Below are positions 43,853-51,744 of a stretch of 64,000 bases of DNA, in pieces. How positions within the stretch are numbered: the stretch's first letter is position 1; every line of letters starts with the position of its first letter. Location: positions 992,001 through 1,056,000 of the forward strand of contig OW818641.1 of the NCBI GenBank assembly GCA_942492925.1. Reading direction: 5' to 3'. Both the position numbers and the translations under genes were made by a program. Source of the stretch: QZKY01 sp942492925. Its GTDB lineage: Bacteria; Pseudomonadota; Gammaproteobacteria; Burkholderiales; Burkholderiaceae_D. Under the pieces are notes generated by a model. The model had not been told where the DNA came from, searched no databases, and saw nothing but the letters and a program-made list of their open reading frames with translations.

Positions 43853-46413
43853 ATTCTGAGTAACTCCAGCAAATCTTGTTCGAGTTGAATTTGGGTGCGG
43901 GGGTGGATAAGGGATTCGCCATCCACCAAAAACACGTCTTCGACACGTTCACCCATGGTCATGATTTTTGCGGTATGCAGGTTGACCTTGTATTTCGACA
44001 GCAGGTTCGCGATCGAATACAGCAAGCCGTTGCGGTCGTTCGCGGTAATCGTGAGTAAATACTGTTCCCCGCGCTCGTCCGGACGCAAGTCCACCGTCGG
44101 CGTGATCGGATATGTCCGTGACTGGCGTGACAGACTGTCTTTTTGTAACACGGGCAAAGGACTTTGCAATATCAACAGTTCCGTCAGTTCGTGCTCGACC
44201 AGGCTGATGATGTCGCGGTAATTTTTTGCAAAAAGCGGGGTGGTCACCAAAAAAGTGTCGAGCGCGTAACCATGTTTGGTGGTGTGAATTTTCGCATCGA
44301 GAATGCTGTAATTCTTGATCGCAAAATAACTGCAGATGCGTGCGAACAAATCCGGTTGATCCTTGACATAGACGGCGACCTGCAAGCCTTCGCCGATGGG
44401 AGCGAGACGGCATTTGACGATCGGGCGGTCGCTGTTCATGCGGTAAAACAGGTGGCGCGTTTGCCAGGCAATGTCGGACGCGTCGTGACGCAGGAAATAC
44501 ACGACATCGAGTTGCCCCCAGAATTTTTCGTGCGCGTTGTTTGGCAGTGCATACAGCCGCAGCGTCTTCAGCGCTTCTTCCTGCTTGAGTTTGAGCTGGC
44601 TGTCGGGCGTCAGTTTTTCGCCACCGAGTACGCGCAAAGTCAGGCGATACACGTCTTCCAGCAATTTGCTTTTCCAGGCATTCCACATTTGCGGTCGGGT
44701 GCCGCGAATGTCGGCGACCGTGAGCAGATAGAGCGCCGTCAGGTGGCGCTCATCCTTGACGATTTTCGCAAAGTCTTCAATGGTTTGCGCATCGGAGATA
44801 TCCTGCTTTTGCGCGACATGCGACAGCGTCAGGTGATGCTGAACCAGAAAGACGACTAATTCCGTGTCTTCCTCGCTTAGCCGGTGATCGCGGCAGAATT
44901 GTTGCGTATCCTCCATGCCCAGCGTTGAATGATCGCCGCCACGCCCTTTGGCAATGTCATGGAAAAGCGCAGCAATGTAAATCAGCCAGGGGCGCGCAAA
45001 GTTCGCCATCAATTGGCTGCAGTAAGGAAATTCATGCGCGTATTCCGGCAAGGCGAAGCGGCGCACGTTGCGCACCACGGTCAGAATATGCTGGTCGACG
45101 GTGTAGACATGAAAGAGGTCGTGCTGCATCTGGCCGACGATGCGATAGAAATTCGGCAGATAACGGCCCAGCACGCTGGTCTGATTCATGTGGCGCAAGG
45201 TTTGCGTGACGCCGCGCGGGGCTTGCAGGATGAGCAGAAAGAGCGCTCGGTTATTCGGGTCCTGCCGGAAGGCATCGTCAATGCGCAAGCGCGCATGCCA
45301 GACGGCGCGCAAGGTACGTGCGGTCATTCCCTTGAGTTCCGGATTTTGGGCCAGCAGCAAAAAAACTTCGAGCACCGCAGACGGCGTTTGTTCAAAGGTG
45401 TCGTCACTGACGATATCGATCAAGCCGTTCACTTCGTTGAAGCGGGGGTTGATCGGAATTGGCTCAAAAGTTTGCGGAAACAGTTGGGCCTCGATGTTTT
45501 GCAGCAGGATGGTGTTCAATTGCGTGATCGCTTTGGCTTCGCGATAGTATTGCTGCATCATCAGTTCGCTGGCCCGTTGCGCATTGGATCCGGTGCCGGT
45601 CGGCTTGAGTTGCATGCTCTTGGCAACGGGTTCCTGCAGATTGAACACCAGGCGATCCTCGCGTCGGCCTGCCGCCAGATGGAGGCGGATGCGTACCTCC
45701 TTGAAGGCATTTTCGCTCTCAGCGAGTTGGTGCGCCTCGGTCGGCGTGATTAACCCTTGTCGCGCCAGGCCGCGCCACGATTTCGCCATCCGGGCCGCCT
45801 GGGCGACCCAGAGAATGACTTGCAGATCGCGCAGACCGCCGGGGCTTTCCTTGCAGTTCGGTTCTAGGCTGTATGGCGTGTCTTCAAATTTCACATGCCG
45901 TTGCCGCATTTCCAGCGTCTTGGCCTGGAAAAAAATTTGTGGGTTCATCTGCGCGCGGTAGCGTTGCTGCATCGTCTGGAGCAATTTTCGGTTGCCCGTG
46001 ACGAGCCGCGCTTCGAGCAAGGCGGTTTGAATCGTGATGTCTTGCGCCGAAACTTCCATGCATTCGTCTACGGTGCGAATGCTGTGGCCGACTTCCAGGC
46101 CGAGATCCCACAGCAGGGCAATGAACTTCTCCAGTTTCGGCTGCCATTGCGCATTGACGGGTTCATTCAGCAAAATCATCACGTCGACGTCGGAATGCGG
46201 GAAGAGTTCGCCGCGTCCGTAGCCACCGACGGCGACCAGCGCGTGAGTGGCGGGCAAGTCAAACGCTCGCCAGGCTTCCGTGAGTGCGGCATCCACGATT
46301 TGACGCATGCGGACCAGCAATTGCGTGGGCGTGCCGCCGGATTGAAAAGCCGCGATGGCTGCTTCCCGCTCGGCCTTGATCTTGTTGCGCAGTGTCTGTG
46401 CGATCGGCGTCAT
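43849..46413 (-). CDS. glnD: PII uridylyltransferase/uridylyl-removing enzyme
   Basis: 854 residues. Nucleotidyltransferase domain with GGYGRGELFPHSDVDVMIL (GG...DxD), a central domain, an HD hydrolase domain with ALFHDIAKGRGGDHS, and two C-terminal ACT domains (~690-850). It uridylylates PII under nitrogen limitation and reverses it when glutamine is high. It lies ten bases after map and overlaps the pseudouridine synthase start. Confidence 0.96.
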   Translation of the reverse strand: MTPIAQTLRNKIKAEREAAIAAFQSGGTPTQLLVRMRQIVDAALTEAWRAFDLPATHALVAVGGYGRGELFPHSDVDVMILLNEPVNAQWQPKLEKFIALLWDLGLEVGHSIRTVDECMEVSAQDITIQTALLEARLVTGNRKLLQTMQQRYRAQMNPQIFFQAKTLEMRQRHVKFEDTPYSLEPNCKESPGGLRDLQVILWVAQAARMAKSWRGLARQGLITPTEAHQLAESENAFKEVRIRLHLAAGRREDRLVFNLQEPVAKSMQLKPTGTGSNAQRASELMMQQYYREAKAITQLNTILLQNIEAQLFPQTFEPIPINPRFNEVNGLIDIVSDDTFEQTPSAVLEVFLLLAQNPELKGMTARTLRAVWHARLRIDDAFRQDPNNRALFLLILQAPRGVTQTLRHMNQTSVLGRYLPNFYRIVGQMQHDLFHVYTVDQHILTVVRNVRRFALPEYAHEFPYCSQLMANFARPWLIYIAALFHDIAKGRGGDHSTLGMEDTQQFCRDHRLSEEDTELVVFLVQHHLTLSHVAQKQDISDAQTIEDFAKIVKDERHLTALYLLTVADIRGTRPQMWNAWKSKLLEDVYRLTLRVLGGEKLTPDSQLKLKQEEALKTLRLYALPNNAHEKFWGQLDVVYFLRHDASDIAWQTRHLFYRMNSDRPIVKCRLAPIGEGLQVAVYVKDQPDLFARICSYFAIKNYSILDAKIHTTKHGYALDTFLVTTPLFAKNYRDIISLVEHELTELLILQSPLPVLQKDSLSRQSRTYPITPTVDLRPDERGEQYLLTITANDRNGLLYSIANLLSKYKVNLHTAKIMTMGERVEDVFLVDGESLIHPRTQIQLEQDLLELLRI

Positions 46414-46422
46414 CAGGGCTTG

Positions 46423-47244
46423 TCAGGGTTTATTCGAGCCGTCCTGAATCCATTTTGGTGGCGGCGGCATCAGGGGCGAGACGGTCAATACTTCGTAACC
46501 CGTGGTGGTCACCAGCACGGTATGTTCCCACTGTGCCGAGAGGCTGCGATCCTTGGTCTTGATGGTCCAGCCATCGTTTGTTTCCTTGATCTCGCGGCGA
46601 CCGGCATTGATCATGGGCTCGATGGTAAAGATCATGCCCAGCTCCATTTTTGCGAGCGTGCCCGGTTTGCCGAAGTGCAGCACTTGCGGTTCTTCGTGAA
46701 AGGATTTGCCGATCCCGTGACCGCAAAATTCGCGCACCACGCTGAAACCGTTTTTCTCGGCATGAGTTTGAATGGCATAACCGATGTCGCCAAAATGCGC
46801 ACCCGGTTTCACTTGCCCGATTCCGATCCACATGCAGTCATAAGTGACCTGGTTCAGCCGTTTGGCTTGAATCGAGGGTTCGCCAAGGGCGAACATCCGG
46901 CTGCAATCGCCGTAAAAGCCATCCTTGATCACCGTGATATCGATGTTCATGATGTCGCCGCTCTTCAGGATCTTCCCGCCGGGAATGCCGTGACAAATCA
47001 CATCGTTGACGGAGGTGCAAGTCGCTTTCGGATAAGGTTTGTAGCCGGGAGGGCAGTAATTCAGCGGGGCTGGGACGGTGCCTTGCACGTTGACCATATA
47101 GTCGTGGCAGAGCTTGTCCAGTTCGCCTGTCGTAATCCCTACCTTGACGAAGGGGCTGATGTAGTCCAGCACTTCTGCGCTGAGTTTGCATGCGACGCGC
47201 ATCTTTTCGATTTCGTCGGCTGACTTGATAAGTATTTTGCCCAT
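46423..47244 (-). CDS. map: Methionine aminopeptidase, type I
   Basis: 273 residues starting MGKILIKSADEIEKMRVACKLSAEVL; the long in-frame extension upstream is antisense to tRNA-Ser and not coding. Metal-binding residues lie in NIDITVIKDGFYGDCSRMF, GHGIGKSFHEEP, IEPMIN and WEHTVLVT (two Asp, one His, two Glu). It removes the initiator Met. Head of the minus-strand operon map-glnD-pseudouridine synthase-folA. rpsB-tsf, often divergent from map, is absent here; tRNA-Ser occupies the divergent position. Confidence 0.95.
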   Translation of the reverse strand: MGKILIKSADEIEKMRVACKLSAEVLDYISPFVKVGITTGELDKLCHDYMVNVQGTVPAPLNYCPPGYKPYPKATCTSVNDVICHGIPGGKILKSGDIMNIDITVIKDGFYGDCSRMFALGEPSIQAKRLNQVTYDCMWIGIGQVKPGAHFGDIGYAIQTHAEKNGFSVVREFCGHGIGKSFHEEPQVLHFGKPGTLAKMELGMIFTIEPMINAGRREIKETNDGWTIKTKDRSLSAQWEHTVLVTTTGYEVLTVSPLMPPPPKWIQDGSNKP

Positions 47245-47346
47245 GGCGTGAATGAGTTGATGAGAGCGCGGCGCACGACGCCGCAAGATGAGATTATAAG
47301 CTACAGGCCCCTCATTTGCCTGCTTGTGTGTTGGGCAAAAGGCATC

Positions 47347-47375
47347 TTCAACAGAGCCTCTGATTCTGCTATACT
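47347..47375 (+). promoter_or_regulatory. Sigma-70 promoter of tRNA-Ser
   Basis: TTCAAC (47347-47352), 17-base spacer, TATACT (47370-47375), followed by a GC-rich discriminator GCGCGTC typical of stable-RNA promoters under stringent control. The tRNA 5' end is about 35 bases beyond the expected start of transcription. Confidence 0.7.
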
Positions 47376-47417
47376 GCGCGTCTTTGCGGCAATCCCAAGA
47401 CGCAATCGACCGAATCA

Positions 47418-47507
<90 letters not shown>

Positions 47508-47619
47508 AGGACAGGTTTTAAGAAGTCCAAAGAAATACAGCAAACCCGTGTTTTCCCTCTAGGAATCGCGGGTTTTTTGTTTTCTAAGCGTTTATGGCGT
47601 CCGTGGACATCCGGCGAAA

Positions 47620-47643
47620 TTGTTGGTACATTTGTTGGTATCT
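47620..47643 (+). repeat. Left copy of 24-base terminal direct repeat
   Basis: Two tandem TTGTTGGTA units separated by a few bases and ending in TCT; 23 of 24 bases agree with the copy at 51592-51615. Position between tRNA and integrase, and the same orientation at the other end, fit arm-type integrase binding sites of attP. Confidence 0.75.
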
Positions 47644-47674
47644 GCTTTAGCACCTCTTTTCAGGTACCAACAAA

Positions 47675-48928
47675 ATGGCTACACGATTGAAGAAGGACAC
47701 TGCTTACCGCAACGCGAAGCCCAAAGCCAAGCCATACAAGCTTTCAGACGGCAATGGGTTATTCATGCTGATCAATTCCGATGGTGCAAAGTATTGGCGC
47801 ATGGCTTATCGCTACCTCGGAAAACAAAAAACGCTTGCTTTGGGTGTCTATCCTGATATTTCACTGGAAAAAGCCAGAGAACAAAGTTTGGCGGCGCGCA
47901 GACAATTGGCGGATAGCTTAGACCCTGCCCAAATCAAAAAACAAAACAAGCAGATTGCGAAGGAAAACGCGGCCAATACTTTCGAGAAGATTGCGCGGGA
48001 ATGGCACGCAAACCGATTGGGGGCATGGCGCGAATCAACGGCCAAAGACACTATTACCCGCCTAGAAAAAGACATATTCCCGCAAATCGGCGCGCTGCCC
48101 ATTACTGAAATAACGCATAAGCAAATGATTGCCACGCTCCGCAAGATTGAGAAACGCGGCGCGAATGAAATCGCCAAACGCCTCAAGGCAACGTGCGCCC
48201 GCGTCTTCAGTTATGCAAACCAGCACGGCATAGAAAACCGTAATCCGGCGGCTGACCTCAAGGATGTTCTAAAACCTGTCAGGGCTGGACACTTCGCCGC
48301 CATTGCACCGGATGAATTGCCGGAATTTCTGGCTGCCATGAAAAACAATGATGCACGGCTATACATGCCAACCCGCATTGCCTTGCGATTGATGCTGCTA
48401 CTGTTCCCGCGAACCAGCGAATTGATCGAAACCCCTTGGAGCGAAATAGACCTTGAAAAAGGGGAGTGGGTAATTCCGTGGTATCGGATGAAGCGCGGCA
48501 AGCTGGCCGTGAACCCTGACGAAACGGATCATCATGTTTGCCTATCTCAGCAAGCATTAGCGCTATTGCGTGAACTGCACACACTTACAGGTGGCAGCAA
48601 ATGGCTTTTCCCAAACCAGCGTGACCATGAGAAGCCGATGAGCAACGGCGCAATTTTGATGGCCTTGAGGCGCATGGGGTACCAAAACAAAATGACAGGT
48701 CACGGTTTCCGTGCGCTGGCCATGAGTACGCTCAAGGAAAAGCTAGGTTATCGGCATGAAGTGGTTGATCGCCAGTTAGCACACGCCCAAAAAGACAAAG
48801 TGGCTAGCGCCTATGACCGCGCAAAATTTCTTGATGAGCGCAAAAAGATGATGCAGGAATGGGCGGATTACATTGACTCTATCGAGAGCGGTAACAAAGT
48901 AATTCATGGGAAATTTCGTGCGGCGTGA
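47675..48928 (+). CDS. int: P4-type tyrosine integrase
   Basis: 417 residues. N-terminal DUF4102 arm-binding domain (KPYKLSDGNGLFMLINSDGAKYWRMAYRYLGKQKTLALGVYPDISLEKA region), a SAM-like core-binding domain, and a C-terminal catalytic domain with the Arg in FPRTSELIETPWSEID, HGFRALAMSTL (HxxR) and the nucleophile Tyr in SAYDRAKFLDERKKMMQEW. This is the family that integrates P4-like satellites and islands into tRNA genes. It lies 168 bases from the tRNA 3' end and points away from it, the usual layout. Confidence 0.95.
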   Translation: MATRLKKDTAYRNAKPKAKPYKLSDGNGLFMLINSDGAKYWRMAYRYLGKQKTLALGVYPDISLEKAREQSLAARRQLADSLDPAQIKKQNKQIAKENAANTFEKIAREWHANRLGAWRESTAKDTITRLEKDIFPQIGALPITEITHKQMIATLRKIEKRGANEIAKRLKATCARVFSYANQHGIENRNPAADLKDVLKPVRAGHFAAIAPDELPEFLAAMKNNDARLYMPTRIALRLMLLLFPRTSELIETPWSEIDLEKGEWVIPWYRMKRGKLAVNPDETDHHVCLSQQALALLRELHTLTGGSKWLFPNQRDHEKPMSNGAILMALRRMGYQNKMTGHGFRALAMSTLKEKLGYRHEVVDRQLAHAQKDKVASAYDRAKFLDERKKMMQEWADYIDSIESGNKVIHGKFRAA

Positions 48929-49451
48929 TTTTACGGTTGATATAAATCAAATGCGAAAAAATCTAGCGAAATAGTAAACTCTAATAAAAGCGGGCACTTA
49001 CGGTTTCTCATGTCTTTGAGTTGTGCGATATGTCATCAAAACACAACTTAAGTACCGTTTATTTAGAAATTTCCCAGTTGACACTCTTCTTTTGGCCACC
49101 GTATCATCGCCGCGCCTCAGAGATGCAAAGCGAGCTTGCATGTACCTCAAAAAACCAAGCAAGTTTTTGCAGATATGAGGCATGCCCGAAAAGGCGTTTT
49201 AGAAATGAAACGCCCCGATAGTTTCGCAGACTATCAGGGCATTTTAGGTGGCACGGAGGCAACCAGTAATATATAAATGGACATTTATATGCGCACAATT
49301 TACATGCTGATTAATGTCGCGTAAATGATCGAGATCAATTTAGTGCGGCAATAAAAGTAAGTTTTTTTAAATTGTTCGCGTAGTTTTCTATCTTTCGAGA
49401 TGGACTGGGTGTCTTCGTGCCTATTAAAACTTTTCATATAAGGGATTTAAT
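48929..49451. promoter_or_regulatory. Control region between integrase and AlpA-like gene
   Basis: 523 bases without a convincing gene. It holds a terminator-like hairpin (49212-49240: GCCC, GATAGT paired with ACTATC, GGGC), a perfect palindrome ATATAAATG-GA-CATTTATAT (49271-49290), and a near-palindrome TAAATGATC-GA-GATCAATTTA (49322-49342). The two palindromes look like operators for regulators of the element; the region is AT-rich and would carry promoters for alpA and perhaps the integrase. Confidence 0.55.
49271..49290. promoter_or_regulatory. Perfect palindrome, candidate operator
   Basis: ATATAAATG and its exact reverse complement CATTTATAT separated by GA. A 20-base dyad of this kind about 160 bases before the AlpA-like gene fits an operator bound by a dimeric HTH regulator. 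Confidence 0.5.
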
Positions 49452-49661
49452 ATGGCAACTGAAGTGAAACATCTTTTGAAGCTTCATCAAGTTAAAGCAA
49501 GAGTGGCCAAAAGTCGCAGTTCTATTTATAGCGCTGTGAAAGATGGCACATTCCCCAAGCCTGTTCAAATCGGCTCAAGAGCTGTTGCATGGGCTTCTGA
49601 TCAAATTGATGCGTGGATTGATAATCGTATCAAGTCTGGCCGCCCTGCGAATGATAAATAG
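49452..49661 (+). CDS. AlpA-like transcriptional regulator
   Basis: 69 residues, ribosome site AAGGGA. One MerR/AlpA-type HTH: VKHLLKLHQVKARVAKSRSSIYSAVKDGTFPKPVQIGSRAVAWASDQIDAW is the standard AlpA pattern (start, recognition helix, FPKPVQIG wing, W-x-x-x-I-D-x-W). AlpA regulators activate integrase and excision genes of P4-like elements, sometimes acting as excisionases. Confidence 0.88.
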   Translation: MATEVKHLLKLHQVKARVAKSRSSIYSAVKDGTFPKPVQIGSRAVAWASDQIDAWIDNRIKSGRPANDK

Positions 49662-49670
49662 GGGGCGGCG

Positions 49671-50000
49671 ATGAGCGAGAAAAACAATCCAAAAGAGAAG
49701 GCCGCGCAAGGTGAGCACACCAAGGCGGCCAAGCAAAACAGACACCGTCATTATCACCCGAATAGCTTGTACGCACAACGTCATCGGATAATGGAATGGT
49801 TTAAGACCTGTAATCGTCTGACTACCGAACAGGCGCGACGTTTGATCGATGTGATGCATCCCGCTGGGCGTATCAAGGAATTGCGTGCGCGCGGTTTCGA
49901 GATTCTGACGATGTGGGAAAACTATCCGACTGATTGTGGAGAACTGCACCGGATGGCATGTTATGTGTTCATGGGTATGAGGGGGCGTGATGAAAAATGA
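49671..50000 (+). CDS. HTH protein of the element (HTH_39-like)
   Basis: 109 residues, GGGGG before the ATG, nine bases after the AlpA-like gene. A basic N-terminal tail is followed by an HTH-like segment IMEWFKTCNRLTTEQARRLIDVMHPAGRIKELRARGFEI, the pattern of the HTH_39 family found in phages and islands. Possibly a DNA-binding regulator. It overlaps the next small ORF by 11 bases, so the genes form an operon. Confidence 0.6.
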   Translation: MSEKNNPKEKAAQGEHTKAAKQNRHRHYHPNSLYAQRHRIMEWFKTCNRLTTEQARRLIDVMHPAGRIKELRARGFEILTMWENYPTDCGELHRMACYVFMGMRGRDEK

Positions 50001-50154
50001 ACCCTGGCAAGAAGAGTTTTACAGGCTCATGGCGCGCTTTTCGCATTTGGGTATAGCCCACGATGTCGATGAGATGAATTTGGACGAACGGTGGGGCGCA
50101 TATTGCTTCCTGAAGCGAATTGAAAGGAGGGCATATGGCGAAAAAAAAGAATAA
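49990..50154 (+). CDS. 54-residue ORF inside the element operon
   Basis: ATG at 49990, TAA at 50152-50154; begins MKNEPWQEEFYRLMARFSHLG and ends RRAYGEKKE. It overlaps both neighbours (11 bases with the HTH gene, 20 with the next start) in other frames, which is the packed arrangement expected of a real operon gene. Acidic and helical; no known family. The overlap also carries the next gene's AAAGGAGG site. Confidence 0.5.
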   Translation: MKNEPWQEEFYRLMARFSHLGIAHDVDEMNLDERWGAYCFLKRIERRAYGEKKE

Positions 50155-50542
50155 GAATGGCCGTTTTCTTTTGATGCCACATGCTGTCATGCATAGCCCA
50201 TCATTTCGCGGGCTTTCAGCGAAGGCCGTCAAGCTGTTGATTGATATTGCTATGCAATACGATGGTAATAATAACGGCGATTTATGTACGGCATGGAAAA
50301 TCATGCGAGTGCGTGGCTGGAAGTCCGAACAGACCTTGCAGGCGGCAAAGAATGAATTGCTGCAAGCGGGATTGATTGCGGAAACCAGAAAAGGGCGGAG
50401 ACCGAATTTGTGCAGTCTGTACGGCATAACGTGGCAACCGCTCAACCCATCGCAAAAGTACGACATCAAGCCGTATAGTTTTCCAATGGGTGTGTGGGAT
50501 AAAGCAAGGCAGCCGTTAGTGGTTGTGAAAAATGCCGCATAA
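50135..50542 (+). CDS. HTH protein, replication-like, of the element
   Basis: 135 residues from MAKKKNKNGRF after a perfect AAAGGAGG site. A winged-helix-like segment (SPSFRGLSAKAVKLLIDIAMQYDGNNNGDLCTAWKIMRVRGWKSEQTLQAAKNELLQAGLIAETRKGRRP region) resembles small HTH proteins of integrated elements and the N-terminal domain of phage replication proteins. No helicase or primase motif. It sits directly before the iteron-like repeats, which is why a role in replication or its control is suggested; this is inference. Confidence 0.55.
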   Translation: MAKKKNKNGRFLLMPHAVMHSPSFRGLSAKAVKLLIDIAMQYDGNNNGDLCTAWKIMRVRGWKSEQTLQAAKNELLQAGLIAETRKGRRPNLCSLYGITWQPLNPSQKYDIKPYSFPMGVWDKARQPLVVVKNAA

Positions 50543-50552
50543 AAACGCAAGC

Positions 50553-50680
50553 CTTACTACGATTGCTGAGATATGAAATCACGGATAGCTACGATTCTTG
50601 AGATATGGTTTGCGCCAGACCCTCGATGATCGTAGCTATGCAGTGAATTTTTCTCGTTTCCTTACTACGGCAATCGTAGT
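50553..50680. repeat. Nested inverted and direct repeats, iteron-like
   Basis: Outer pair ACTACGATTGC (50556-50566) with its reverse complement GCAATCGTAGT (50670-50680); inner pair ATAGCTACGAT (50585-50595) with ATCGTAGCTAT (50629-50639). A direct repeat of 19 bases, CTACGATTGCTGAGATATG and CTACGATTCTTGAGATATG (50557-50575, 50589-50607), lies 32 bases apart. All four share the core TACGAT. The set could be an origin, an operator array, or recombination arms. Confidence 0.7.
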
Positions 50681-50778
50681 GCTTTATAGAAGTTACCATA
50701 TGTAGGATGATGCCGTTATGAAGTATGAGAACCTATAGCACCTAATTATTCTTTTGGCCGATACACTGGAGAGTGCCC

Positions 50779-51252
50779 ATGTTTAATTATGAAAATGGAA
50801 TATTCATTGCGCTTCTTTTTTGGCTATACAACGCAGTAATGATTGTTGTCCTAGCCAACTCACGGTTTGAAAAAAATCTTAATCGAATGGGGCAGCGTCT
50901 CAGTTGGCTCACTCTTACCCCACAGCGTTTGGAGCCAGAAGACTTATCACGTTCTACAATCTCCAAGGTATTAAGATACCTTTTTCTTGTGGGGGTTGGC
51001 CTCCCTTTTGTGTTGCTAAGCTGGGTTAATGTTGCCTTCGCTGTTGCGATGATTCTTTACCGACTTGCCAAAGATTCAGGAGCACCCCAGGCTATTCGTG
51101 AATTTCGATGGAAGATGCGAAACACGGATATGACCTTCGACCAATTGATTAGAGAGTCGATGAAGTGCGCGGGAGAAGACATTTCCAATTTCGAAGAGTT
51201 CCGAGCATCAATTATTAGTGACCTTCAAGAACGTGGCTTGCCCCATGGATAG
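50779..51252 (+). CDS. Two-helix membrane protein, unknown cargo of the element
   Basis: 157 residues, start ATG at 50779 with GGAG seven bases before it (a GTG at 50773 is an alternative). Helix 1 is IFIALLFWLYNAVMIVVLA and helix 2 about residues 70-95 (LFLVGVGLPFVLLSWVNVAFAVAMILYRLA); between them is a basic cytosolic-looking loop and after them a soluble acidic tail (DISNFEEFRASIISDLQERGL). No family recognised. It is the only non-regulatory gene of the element and comes after its own AT-rich leader, so it may be a late-acquired cargo gene. Confidence 0.6.
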   Translation: MFNYENGIFIALLFWLYNAVMIVVLANSRFEKNLNRMGQRLSWLTLTPQRLEPEDLSRSTISKVLRYLFLVGVGLPFVLLSWVNVAFAVAMILYRLAKDSGAPQAIREFRWKMRNTDMTFDQLIRESMKCAGEDISNFEEFRASIISDLQERGLPHG

Positions 51253-51591
51253 AGTGACGAAGTTGAGACTGAATGTCTGAAAGTTAGCACTTAAAATGCT
51301 CATGTAATCATGAAGTTGTGTGTGGAAACAACGGGTTTTTGGAGTCCGTAAAATAGGGCGATTTACGGGAAGTAGGGCTGCTATAAGACTGTAAGTTCGA
51401 GCAGGGAAATGGAATTGCTGCGAGATGGATGATTGCGGAAACCAGTATGATGGGGGGCGCGTGAGACTTTGCGGCCTTCTTGCTCTATAAACCGCGTCTT
51501 GCCCCATGCAGAGAATAAATCCCCTTTTTAATGCAATCAACAAACTACTGTAATTATTGGAGTCCATAAAAAAGGCCGGGAAAGGCGACGC
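51253..51591 (+). other. Noncoding right flank of the element
   Basis: About 340 bases between the membrane protein gene and the right terminal repeat. No gene and no strong hairpin; short GGAGTCC words occur at 51340-51346 and 51560-51566, similar to the GGCGTCC word at 47597-47603 before the left repeat. Confidence 0.4.
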
Positions 51592-51615
51592 TTGTTGGTA
51601 TATTTGTTGGTATCT
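51592..51615 (+). repeat. Right copy of 24-base terminal direct repeat
   Basis: Matches 47620-47643 at 23 of 24 bases and contains the same two TTGTTGGTA units. It lies 60 bases before the degenerate tRNA 3' end, consistent with the second attP arm after integration. Confidence 0.75.
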
Positions 51616-51674
51616 AGAATTTTGAAATAACTAAGACCTAATGCACATGCGGGTTACAGGCTATGATTAGGCTT

Positions 51675-51731
51675 CCTCCCTCCGCCAGAAATAAAAACAC
51701 CCCTCCTTGTGAGGGGTGTTTTTATTTCTGG
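51675..51731 (+). terminator. Displaced tRNA 3' end (attR) and original terminator
   Basis: CCTCCCTCCGCCA at 51675-51687 resembles the tRNA-Ser end and runs directly into a perfect 21-bp hairpin (51685-51705 with 51711-51731, loop CTTGT). The stem half AGAAATAAAAACACCCCTC is matched exactly, with a TTTTTATTT arm. The simplest reading is that this was the terminator of the tRNA gene before the element inserted. Confidence 0.8.
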
Positions 51732-51744
51732 ATGGTGTAGGCGA

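Larger units (their letters stand above)
47508..51687 (+). mobile_element. Small integrated element in tRNA-Ser, satellite or mini-island
   Basis: About 4.2 kb between the intact tRNA-Ser 3' end and a degenerate copy of that end at 51675-51687 (CCTCCCTCCGCCA against CCTCCCTCTCCGCCA). Gene order is integrase, control region, AlpA-like regulator, HTH protein, 54-residue ORF, replication-like HTH protein, iteron-like region, membrane protein. Two copies of a 24-base sequence, one mismatch apart, lie just inside both ends. It is AT-richer than its surroundings. No capsid, tail, conjugation or known cargo gene is seen. An alternative right end is the 11-base match to the tRNA end at 51878-51888. 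Confidence 0.8.

Noticed and set aside
48998..49298. Several short frames in the integrase-alpA gap
   Set aside because: They overlap the palindromes and hairpin, lack ribosome sites and look random in composition.
47620..51615. The two 24-base repeats as a CRISPR remnant
   Set aside because: Only two copies almost 4 kb apart, no spacers and no cas gene.
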